From: CAZOHC01 sp964579845
Lineage (GTDB): Bacteria > Patescibacteriota > Microgenomatia > Levybacterales > UBA12049
DNA: 21,213 bases
Direction of reading: 5' to 3'
NCBI GenBank assembly: GCA_964579845.1
Contig: CAZOHC010000019.1
Coordinates: 1 to 21,213, forward strand
Below the pieces are notes generated by a model. The model searched no databases, was not told where the DNA came from, and saw only the letters and a list, made by a program, of their open reading frames with translations. The translations under genes were made by a program, and so were the position numbers. Positions 12,612 through 18,839 of the stretch are shown here, piece by piece. Each line of letters begins with the position of its first letter. The first letter of the stretch is position 1.

Positions 12612-13325
12612 TTACTTGCAACTCGGCCAGGCGCTTCTGCCGCCGTTTGCGATGTGGTAGGCTGCTGTTTTGATCGACTCCTCAGCACTTTTTCTCAGAT
12701 CAGGATTCGGATCAGCTCCCATCCTGGTTCTGACAGCACTCCATGAAGAGGCGGCAAACTGAAACATGCCGACGTAGTCTCTATTTACTGCTTCTTGATT
12801 GAAACCTGATTCGCATTTGGCGATACGCTTCAGAAGTTCTTGGTCGACACTGTATTCTTCGGCAAACCGCGAGAATAATCCGTCCAGATCTCCTGGTGCG
12901 GTCACCGGGGTGACCGTCGTTGGTGTCGGCGTCGGGGTCTCAGTCGGTGTGGGAGTACTGATCTGCGTCGGGGTTACCTGAGTTGGGGTCGGAGTAGTTG
13001 TCGGCATCGTCGTCGGGGTCGGTGTCAGGGATGCTGCTGCGAGCATTTTTACGATCGCTTCCTCGGGTATGTCACTTGTCAGGGCTTCGGAAGGAACAGG
13101 TGAAAGAATCTCTGCTGATAGCTCTTTTTCGAAAGTTAATCCTTCTTGGAGACCAGTTCCTGCCTGAAGCGTTACGCCTGCATTATGCTCTGCATGTGTG
13201 ACAATTATGAATTGCTCGGCGAGCATACTGTCTTGAACCGTTTGCTCAGGCGCTTGAAGAACCCCGGAAAGGGATCCTAAACCCGCGAAAACGGTCAGCG
13301 TCACCGCTACCATCTCAATCAGCAT
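12612..13325 (-). CDS. Secreted or anchored lysozyme-fold (SLT-like) protein with Thr-Pro linker
   Basis: The protein has 237 residues from ATG 13325. It has an N-terminal hydrophobic segment (about 3-24), a segment of unknown fold (25-99), a Thr-Pro linker (100-140; TPTPTTMPTTTPTPT) and a C-terminal transglycosylase-like domain (147-237). The catalytic Glu is E172 in KCESGFN, followed by YVGMFQF (184-190), as in lysozyme-fold enzymes that cleave peptidoglycan. C171 and C236 (WPSCK) are placed to form a disulfide, as in the neighbouring 168-residue protein. Start choice: TACAGT (13337-13332) lies 6 nt before ATG 13325. The frame also reaches TTG 13361, which would add a basic KIRYSK n-region typical of a signal peptide, so that start is not excluded. 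Confidence 0.88.
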   Translation of the reverse strand: MLIEMVAVTLTVFAGLGSLSGVLQAPEQTVQDSMLAEQFIIVTHAEHNAGVTLQAGTGLQEGLTFEKELSAEILSPVPSEALTSDIPEEAIVKMLAAASLTPTPTTMPTTTPTPTQVTPTQISTPTPTETPTPTPTTVTPVTAPGDLDGLFSRFAEEYSVDQELLKRIAKCESGFNQEAVNRDYVGMFQFAASSWSAVRTRMGADPNPDLRKSAEESIKTAAYHIANGGRSAWPSCK

Positions 13326-13467
13326 AGTTTTACTGTATCGTATTTTTGATAACGAATGCAATATCCCTGTCGTTTTTTTGTATTAAGTAACAGGGGGTAT
13401 GGGGGTATTTTTTGTTCATATATGGGAGGGTATTTTATACGAGGAACAAGGAAAAATCTGAGATGTT
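13326..13467. other. Intergenic stretch with four G runs
   Basis: Apart from the -10 of the minus-strand gene, this stretch holds G5-TAT-G5 (13393-13405) and GGGAGGG (13424-13430) on the plus strand, separated by an AT-rich 18-nt loop. No coding region is supported. Confidence 0.4.
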
Positions 13468-13504
13468 ATAAAAATGGTGGCCCCCTCATGATGAGAGGAC
13501 CACC
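13468..13504 (-). terminator. Intrinsic terminator of the 168-residue lysozyme-like gene
   Basis: On the minus strand GGTGGTCCTCTCA pairs with TGAGGGGGCCACC (13 bp with two G-T pairs) around a 3-nt loop, followed by ATTTTTAT (13475-13468). It is a strong rho-independent terminator. Confidence 0.92.
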
Positions 13505-13581
13505 GTCAGAACGTTCGCTCTTTTGAGCGTAATCTTTGATCCGCAGATTGGATCACGCACGCTCACGTGAGCGATTGTCGG
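13505..13581 (-). other. 3' UTR with three consecutive hairpins
   Basis: Between the stop codon and the terminator, reading the minus strand, lie CGCTCACGTGAGCG (13573-13560), GATCC-AATCTGC-GGATC (13554-13538) and CGCTC-AAAA-GAGCG (13529-13516). The first and third share the arms CGCTC/GAGCG and could swap partners. Confidence 0.65.
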
Positions 13582-14088
13582 TTAGGCACATACCCAGTGG
13601 CTGGCGTAGCCATTCGCAAAAGCCCAGGCAGCTACCCAGGCTTGGTCATAGGCACTGCCCCAGCTACCACCGTGGCCACTGAGCTCAGCGAGCCAGTAAA
13701 AGGTACTTTCCATGAACTGGAAAGGACCATACTCACCGAATCGACCGGTGAGGTCAGTTCGGTATGTGTATCCGGTTTCGCAGCCGACAACGCTCCAGAG
13801 ATAGTCTGCAGACACACCGTAATAGGCGGCTGCTTCAGCAACCGTGTTGTAATAGCTGCCTGTTTGTGCAGTCACCGGCGTTGTGTTCGTTGGCTCAAGT
13901 GCTGCCTGCAGTGCAGGAGCAGGTGCTGAGCCCGAACCCGTGTCAAACGGCGAAACATCGTCGTTTTTTGGGAGAATCCAGCCATCATCTCCCATGACAG
14001 GAACGTGTTGGGCAGACACCGGCTTCATTGAAAAACCGGACACGCTCAACATGAACGCAACGAGAACTGCGGTAAACAGCAACTTCAT
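13582..14088 (-). CDS. Secreted lysozyme-fold (transglycosylase-like) protein
   Basis: The protein has 168 residues. A signal peptide (1-26, cleavage likely after VSA) is followed by a flexible Pro/Ala/Thr segment (about 45-78) and a compact lysozyme-like domain (80-168). Catalytic E104 sits in GCETGY and is followed by GEYGPFQFMESTF (118-130). C103 and C167 (WVCA at the C-terminus) probably pair. The same C-E-[ST]-G-aromatic and terminal W-x-x-C pattern occurs in the protein at 12612-13325, so the two enzymes look like diverged relatives. The likely role is peptidoglycan cleavage outside the cell. GGGAGGA (14103-14097) lies 8 nt before ATG, and the promoter is about 265 nt upstream, so this gene has a long leader, unlike most neighbours. 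Hairpins and a strong terminator follow the stop. Confidence 0.88.
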   Translation of the reverse strand: MKLLFTAVLVAFMLSVSGFSMKPVSAQHVPVMGDDGWILPKNDDVSPFDTGSGSAPAPALQAALEPTNTTPVTAQTGSYYNTVAEAAAYYGVSADYLWSVVGCETGYTYRTDLTGRFGEYGPFQFMESTFYWLAELSGHGGSWGSAYDQAWVAAWAFANGYASHWVCA

Positions 14089-14346
14089 GGTGCCTTTCCT
14101 CCCGAAAGACCAATCGACAAGTAACGCCGAATTCCGATCTCTATCGGAATGCTATGCCGGAGCTGGTTGGAGCTCACTCTCTCAGCACGCAGTGTGCCCG
14201 GAAATCCTCCTTTCCGTAAAGAGTCTACGGCAACAGCAGCTTACTGAGGATGACTCCTCCACAAGGTGCTATCTCCGAGTTATGTGGTTTGTGGAATGAT
14301 GAAAAGGTGAGGACCAGTTTATAAAAAACTCTCTGAATAGAGATTG
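14089..14346 (-). promoter_or_regulatory. Long structured 5' leader of the lysozyme-like gene
   Basis: About 258 nt lie between the predicted transcript start and the ATG. Plus-strand coordinates of hairpins: GAGGA-TGAC-TCCTC (14246-14259); CCGTA-AAGAGTC-TACGG (14214-14230); GGAAA-TCCTCC-TTTCC (14200-14215), which overlaps the previous one and so excludes it; GCAC-GCAGT-GTGC (14185-14197); ATTCCGAT-CTCT-ATCGGAAT (14131-14150, 8 bp perfect); and CTTTC-CTCCC-GAAAG (14094-14108), which holds the Shine-Dalgarno in its loop. No known riboswitch core is recognised. Actinobacterial cell-wall lytic genes are known to be controlled by c-di-AMP (ydaO) riboswitches, but the ydaO core is not evident here. 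Confidence 0.55.
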
Positions 14347-14352
14347 TGTGAG

Positions 14353-14381
14353 AGTATAGCGATCATGCTGTACGTAAGCAA
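14353..14381 (-). promoter_or_regulatory. Promoter of the lysozyme-like gene
   Basis: On the minus strand TTGCTT (14381-14376), a 17-bp spacer and TATACT (14358-14353) place the transcript start near 14346. Confidence 0.65.
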
Positions 14382-14388
14382 GCGCGGC

Positions 14389-15753
14389 TTAGTTCTTACA
14401 AATAAGCGGAGTTGTTGCTGAAAAACCTGAATAGTCACTACTTCCCGAAGGAGCGTTCGGAACGGTTGCATAGGCATAGCGGGCATAGTACGTTGTTCCG
14501 TTCTGGAAAGTCGTCGTGATTGTTTGGAGAGGGTTATTGTTGGAGTTCTGTGTCTGGTTCATGCGGTCTGCGCCGCCGTTTGTTGATCCTATCTGGAACC
14601 AGTATGACTGAGCACCTGAAACTGATTGGAAATTCAGAGTTGTATTCCATGCATTGCCGGATTGGCTGTTACAGGTGACAGTGATCGCTCCTGTTGGTGC
14701 AGGGAGGGAAACGCCTGAGTTAATTGTCAGCTGAATGTTGTTTGCAGGTGAGGCCACTGTCATCGTCGTTGATCTGGCAATATCTTTATCAGTACCGTCG
14801 CTTTGTCGTTGTTTCAGAATTGCGACCAGGTCATACCATGTCGCATTTTTTGCCTGATTCCACTGCCATGTCGTGCCGTCAAGCGGTATGACATTGTCGA
14901 GGGCAACGAGGAAGTTCTGCTGACCGTTTTCTTTCTGGAAGATGACAATGCGAGAGTTAGGGGGCGCTGCTCCGTTGAAGTCAATACTGCCTGAAACCGT
15001 TGTCGAGGCGACTGTTGGTGTGGGTGTTTGTGGTGCCGGGGTCGGCGTTGCAGGTGGCTGTGCTTTTGAGTTAATTACCAGTAGCTCGTCATGCGCAGGA
15101 GCAGTGACTATCAGGGTGTTTGAGCTTCCGACCTCAACACCGTTCACGTCATAGAGCTGACCGATAACCTGGTAGGTCGTGCCGCTTATGGCTGTGGTAT
15201 AAGACATGAACTGCTTGGTTCGTCCGGGTAGATCACCGGCGACGGTTGTGTATTCAGCTTCATCGGTTGTTTTGCCTAAAACCCGGATAGTTGCTCCTGC
15301 CGGGATGTATCCGTTAACGTGAACATACCCTGAGATAGTCGCTGGTTCTACGCTCGGATTGTCAGCTTCCAGATTTACAACAAGTTCTTCGTGGCTGGCA
15401 GGAGCGGTTACATGAATCGGGGTAGAATAAGCAACTGTCTCTCCGTTTACCTGGACGAGTGCTTGGAGTTCGTATGTCTCTCCTGAAACAGCATCTGAAA
15501 AGTTCCAGGATCCGTTATCAGCAGCCGGAAGGCCTTGAGTAAAGGTCGTCGGTGCTCCTGGATGGTTTAGTGGGCGTTCGGTAATCGCGATTGTAGCGCC
15601 CTCAGGGATCACACCGTTAATATTTAACGTTCCGGTGATAGCTACAGGCTCAGTTTTGGCAAGCAAAGATTGGTTGGTGAACAGGATGTACCCGAGTGTT
15701 GCCAGGAGAATAACGATAATAGCGATAAGAATCGTCGTAAGATTCAATTTCAC
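14389..15753 (-). CDS. Membrane-anchored surface protein with three repeated beta-type modules
   Basis: The protein has 454 residues. An N-terminal anchor (about 5-25) leads to three copies of a ~95-residue module, each opening alike: ITGTLNINGVIPEGATIAI, ISGYVHVNGYIPAGATIRV and VSGSIDFNGAAPPNSRIVI. A Thr-Pro linker (PATPTPAPQTPTPT) separates modules two and three, and a C-terminal domain of about 105 residues with fibronectin-III-like character (SGAQSYWFQIG, TYYARYAYA) follows. There are two Cys in the last domain. It is probably an extracellular adhesin or structural protein; the ligand is unknown. GTG 15753 is used because the extended -10 TGATACAGT (15768-15760) ends 6 nt before it. The gene lies upstream of the lysozyme-like gene on the same strand, with a separate promoter between them. 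Confidence 0.8.
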   Translation of the reverse strand: MKLNLTTILIAIIVILLATLGYILFTNQSLLAKTEPVAITGTLNINGVIPEGATIAITERPLNHPGAPTTFTQGLPAADNGSWNFSDAVSGETYELQALVQVNGETVAYSTPIHVTAPASHEELVVNLEADNPSVEPATISGYVHVNGYIPAGATIRVLGKTTDEAEYTTVAGDLPGRTKQFMSYTTAISGTTYQVIGQLYDVNGVEVGSSNTLIVTAPAHDELLVINSKAQPPATPTPAPQTPTPTVASTTVSGSIDFNGAAPPNSRIVIFQKENGQQNFLVALDNVIPLDGTTWQWNQAKNATWYDLVAILKQRQSDGTDKDIARSTTMTVASPANNIQLTINSGVSLPAPTGAITVTCNSQSGNAWNTTLNFQSVSGAQSYWFQIGSTNGGADRMNQTQNSNNNPLQTITTTFQNGTTYYARYAYATVPNAPSGSSDYSGFSATTPLICKN

Positions 15754-15800
15754 AGCTCTACTGTATCACCGGAAATAAAAAAATACAAGAATGACGTTGT

Positions 15801-16322
15801 CTAGACGAACTTTTTCAAAAACGCTTCATGAGATTTCGGGTCCGGTGCTCCGATTATGGAGATGACTTCATGAAAGTCGGGTGCAGTACTCTCAATAATG
15901 ATGTCACCATAATTAAATAATCTCCCGAAAACTCCTTGGCGGAGGCTAATGTCGCGTACATTTTTAAGATCATAGTTTTTCTCTGTGAGCGTAAAAATGC
16001 CTCTGTTTTCCTGGAGATACGTATCGGAAATATAATAGACATGATTCTTCCAACCCAGCGTAATAAGAAGAATCAACACCCCTTGCAAGATCGTCAGACA
16101 TCCGAGAAAGATGAGGAATGCAAAGCTCCAGTCCTCATGAAATGAAAATATAGTCTGAATTTCCAGCGAGGTGATTAAAAGAAGGCCATAGATCACAAGG
16201 GGAATCATGAGCGTGAGCATGATTTTACCGATCAGAAGCGGAGTCGCTTCACGTATCGGCTGTGTCTCTGTGTCGCTCTTTGTGTTGTAGTGTGATAAAT
16301 CTGCAGTGAAAATATCAGGCAT
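15801..16322 (-). CDS. Bacterial PH-domain (bPH2/YdbT-like) membrane protein
   Basis: The protein has 173 residues: two membrane spans (about 28-53 and 65-90) followed by a bacterial pleckstrin-homology domain (about 94-172) with the typical YYISDTYLQENRGIFT, NVRDISLRQGVFGRLFNYGDI and SIIGAPDP stretches. Such proteins sit in the cytoplasmic membrane; their function is poorly defined, with links to envelope stress. It follows the zinc-finger gene by 14 nt on the same strand, so the two form an operon. The Shine-Dalgarno-like AAGGGA before its ATG lies partly in a small hairpin (GGGAA-CAC-TTCCC, 16336-16324) formed from the intergenic bases, which suggests translational coupling. Confidence 0.85.
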   Translation of the reverse strand: MPDIFTADLSHYNTKSDTETQPIREATPLLIGKIMLTLMIPLVIYGLLLITSLEIQTIFSFHEDWSFAFLIFLGCLTILQGVLILLITLGWKNHVYYISDTYLQENRGIFTLTEKNYDLKNVRDISLRQGVFGRLFNYGDIIIESTAPDFHEVISIIGAPDPKSHEAFLKKFV

Positions 16323-16336
16323 AGGGAAGTGTTCCC

Positions 16337-16603
16337 TTAATTCTCAATCATGATCTCATCAATGTAGCACCACATCCAGGTTTCATTCGATTCAAACGAT
16401 TGTACGATCGGATGATTTGTTGCTTGAAAATGCTTTGTCGCGTGCTTGTTCTTTGATGAATCACAGCAGCCGACATGGCCGCAGGATAGACAGAGCCTGA
16501 GGTGAACCCATGTGTCACCGAGCGCAAGGCATTCTTCACATCCGTCAGGTGTTTTCGGAGTTACCGGTTTTATTTCATTTTGGTGCGTGCATACTTTCGT
16601 CAT
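16337..16603 (-). CDS. UBP-type zinc finger protein
   Basis: The protein has 88 residues and is essentially one zf-UBP domain: CTH near 5-7, CEEC, CLSCGHVGCC, H and H in NKHATKHFQATNHP, and a closing ESNETWMWCYID. In eukaryotes this fold binds the free C-terminus of ubiquitin. Small stand-alone versions are common in bacteria, where the partner is unknown. The frame extends to 16633, but TGGTATAAA (16619-16611) lies 7 nt before ATG 16603, so that start is chosen. It is the first gene of a two-gene unit with the PH-domain gene and is divergent from murD, whose promoter lies within the same 53-nt gap. Confidence 0.9.
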   Translation of the reverse strand: MTKVCTHQNEIKPVTPKTPDGCEECLALGDTWVHLRLCLSCGHVGCCDSSKNKHATKHFQATNHPIVQSFESNETWMWCYIDEIMIEN

Positions 16604-16610
16604 TACCATC

Positions 16611-16644
16611 TTTATACCATACTTTTGTGTCATTATAGTATAAT
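16611..16644. promoter_or_regulatory. Divergent -10 elements for the zinc-finger gene and murD
   Basis: On the minus strand TGG-TATAAA (16619-16611) serves the zinc-finger gene. On the plus strand TATAAT (16639-16644) lies 12 nt before the murD ATG. A further minus-strand TATAAT occupies 16637-16632. The two promoters share one short region and may interfere with each other. Confidence 0.55.
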
Positions 16645-16656
16645 ACGCTCACTTCT

Positions 16657-18033
16657 ATGAAGGATTCATATCGAGGAAAAAAAGTCGGGGTACTGGGATT
16701 GGGGGTTGAAGGCTTTGCGAGTGCAGCATACATGAAAAAGCTCGGTGCTGAGGTGACTGTACTTGACCGCAAGGAAGCATCCGAAATCGCGCCTGAGACG
16801 CTTGCGCACCTGCAAACCATTGGCGTGCAGTCCCGCTTTGGTGAACAGTATAAAGACCACCTTACGGACTTTGCGACGATCATCCGAAGCCCCGGTGTCA
16901 GACTGTCAGAGGAGGAGCGATCCGTACTTACAGAAAAACAGATTACCCTTACTTCGCAAACACAGATTTTCTTCGAGCTCTGTCCGGCTCCTATTATTGG
17001 GATAACCGGAACAAAAGGGAAAGGCACGACCGCATCACTTCTTTATGAAATGCTGAAAACAGCAGGAAAAGATGCCTATCTCGGTGGTAATATCGGTTTG
17101 CCGCCGTTTTCATTTCTCGATCAACTGACTAAGAAATCAGTTGTTGTCTTAGAGCTTTCCAGTTTCCAACTCATGGATATGACGAAAAGTCCGCATATTG
17201 CCGTCATGCTGATGACAGTTCCTGAACATTTAGATTATCATCGCGATGTCGCGGAGTATATTGATGCGAAACGGAATATTCTGAGATTCCAAGCAGCAGA
17301 TGATTTTGCCATCGTGAATCGGGATTATATTGCCTCAAATGAGTCAGATATCTATACGAACGGACAGGTTTTTTATCTGAGCCGTGAACGCGAAACTGAC
17401 GAGGGATGTTACCTGAAAGATCAAGCGATTTGGTTACGAAGAAACGGGAAGGAGCAGAAAATTGTTGCAACGGAAGATATTACGCTTCCGGGGAAGCATA
17501 ACTTGGAAAATGTTGCAGCAGCGGTGATGGCAGCAAATTTGATGGGAGTGAGTAAGGACCAAATGGTCGCAACACTCCGGGCGTTTTCAGGCCTTGAGCA
17601 TCGACTGTCACTTGTAAAAACAATAGCAGGGGTATCCTACTATGATGATTCATTCTCAACAACACCTGAGACGGCAATCGCTGCCATTGAAGCATTTACT
17701 CAGCCTGAGATTATTATCCTCGGCGGGTCAGGGAAAAACAGCGATTTTTCGGAGCTGGGGAAAACAATCGCTGAAGCAACGAACATTAAAGCGATTATTG
17801 GTATCGGTCAGGAATGGCCGAGAATTAAGGAGGCAATTGATGAGCATGGTTCAAAACTTTTCGTTGTTGAAGGTGCATCAGACATGCAGACTGTGGTGCA
17901 GGCAGCCTCAAAAATCGCTGATCCGGGGGATGTTGTGTTGCTTTCACCTGCATGTGCCAGCTTCGATATGTTTACAAACTATAAAGAACGTGGCGAAAAG
18001 TTCCGTGAAGCAGTGCTTCAATTACAGAACTGA
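16657..18033 (+). CDS. murD: UDP-N-acetylmuramoyl-L-alanine:D-glutamate ligase
   Basis: The protein has 458 residues and adds D-glutamate to UDP-MurNAc-L-Ala in the cytoplasm, a core peptidoglycan step. The N-terminal Rossmann-type domain begins GVLGLGVEG (11-19), the ATP loop is GITGTKGKGTT (115-125), and GGNIGLPP, LELSSFQL, EHLDYHRDVAEYIDAKRNI, YYDDSFSTTPE and LSPACASFDMFTNYKERGEKF follow in Mur-ligase order. The last motifs are typical of MurD rather than MurC, MurE or MurF. The start ATG 16657 is 12 nt after TATAAT. The stop TGA is 3 nt before the next ATG, so the HD-domain gene is co-transcribed and probably translationally coupled. Its presence means the cell builds its own wall, in keeping with the secreted lytic enzymes nearby. 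Confidence 0.95.
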   Translation: MKDSYRGKKVGVLGLGVEGFASAAYMKKLGAEVTVLDRKEASEIAPETLAHLQTIGVQSRFGEQYKDHLTDFATIIRSPGVRLSEEERSVLTEKQITLTSQTQIFFELCPAPIIGITGTKGKGTTASLLYEMLKTAGKDAYLGGNIGLPPFSFLDQLTKKSVVVLELSSFQLMDMTKSPHIAVMLMTVPEHLDYHRDVAEYIDAKRNILRFQAADDFAIVNRDYIASNESDIYTNGQVFYLSRERETDEGCYLKDQAIWLRRNGKEQKIVATEDITLPGKHNLENVAAAVMAANLMGVSKDQMVATLRAFSGLEHRLSLVKTIAGVSYYDDSFSTTPETAIAAIEAFTQPEIIILGGSGKNSDFSELGKTIAEATNIKAIIGIGQEWPRIKEAIDEHGSKLFVVEGASDMQTVVQAASKIADPGDVVLLSPACASFDMFTNYKERGEKFREAVLQLQN

Positions 18034-18036
18034 CCT

Positions 18037-18804
18037 ATGAGAGAACGTATTTCTGTACTTCCAAGCCAAAAATATAGGGAGAAAAAGACTTCTCGACTCG
18101 ATGTCCTGCGTGAATCATTAGGGCAAGACCTGGTAAAGGCTGATGCTGTTGTGCAACACGTGTTGAGAAATGAAGGTGTCAGTGCGTTATTTACTGAAGT
18201 TGCGGAACGATTACCTGACGTCTCTCGGCATATGCAGCGGGTCGGGAGAATTGCGACACTGGTTGCCGTGCATAATGGTCTGGATCAAGACGCCCAGATA
18301 AAAATTGCCGGTGCGGGCGTGCTCCATGATGCAGGAAAGCTTACGATTCCTGATATGGATTTTTCTGATCATGCAGTCTGGGAACAAGAACACGTAAAAG
18401 AAAATTTGATAAAAGTGAGACCTCATGCTGAACATGGTGCGATGCTGGTACGATCCATCGCACCTGAGTTCGCGGGTGTAATACGATATCACCACACCTG
18501 GCAACATAGTCCGTATCCTGATATCGATGCCATACGCTCAGCAGGAGATGACCCCGAACTGGAGTATAACCGAGAACTGGCTCGGTTTATCGCCATGGCT
18601 GATCAGTACGATGCGTTTATGACCCGTCCGAAGCCGCATACCCGCTCGCCGTTACCGCTTCTGGCAAAAGACTATCTGCGATTCCAAGGTACGATGACTG
18701 GAAAAGGGAGACTGAGGCGACGCTTTTACACCCAAGACGAAGTTGACGTAGTCGCAATCGGACACCAGCTCATTCAGGAAATTCCGCTTGCCGAAGCTGC
18801 CTAG
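18037..18804 (+). CDS. HD-domain (HD-GYP-like) phosphohydrolase
   Basis: The protein has 255 residues with a metal-dependent HD domain: H65 (SRHMQRV), H97-D98 (VLHDAGKL), H133 (HAEHG), H152-H153 (YHHTW) and D189 (MADQYDAFM). The order and spacing match HD-GYP proteins, which cleave cyclic dinucleotides, but the GYP signature is only hinted at (HHTWQHSPYP), so c-di-GMP specificity is uncertain. There are no fused sensor or receiver domains. It starts 3 nt after the murD stop, with no separate promoter or clear Shine-Dalgarno. A cyclic-dinucleotide enzyme would fit an organism with wall-related structured leaders, but that link is speculative. Confidence 0.85.
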   Translation: MRERISVLPSQKYREKKTSRLDVLRESLGQDLVKADAVVQHVLRNEGVSALFTEVAERLPDVSRHMQRVGRIATLVAVHNGLDQDAQIKIAGAGVLHDAGKLTIPDMDFSDHAVWEQEHVKENLIKVRPHAEHGAMLVRSIAPEFAGVIRYHHTWQHSPYPDIDAIRSAGDDPELEYNRELARFIAMADQYDAFMTRPKPHTRSPLPLLAKDYLRFQGTMTGKGRLRRRFYTQDEVDVVAIGHQLIQEIPLAEAA

Positions 18805-18832
18805 GGACATGTTCCATAGATTCCGCTATAAT
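18804..18832 (+). promoter_or_regulatory. Promoter of tgt
   Basis: TATAAT (18827-18832) lies 7 nt before ATG 18840. A GGGACA (-35-like, 18804-18809) is 17 bp upstream and begins in the stop codon of the HD-domain gene. Confidence 0.6.
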
Positions 18833-18839
18833 ACCTCTC

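Noticed and set aside
12890..13030. Short GTCGGTGT-type tandem repeat on the plus strand, first taken for a repeat array
   Set aside because: It encodes the Thr-Pro linker of the lysozyme-like protein on the minus strand; unit length varies and there are no spacers, so it is neither CRISPR nor an independent satellite.
13567..14299. Long plus-strand frames opposite the lysozyme-like gene
   Set aside because: They are shadows of the minus-strand gene and its leader, with no start signals and no recognisable protein.
14089..14346. ydaO (c-di-AMP) riboswitch before the lysozyme-like gene
   Set aside because: The idea fits the gene's role, but I could not find the conserved core sequences or pseudoknot strands by eye.
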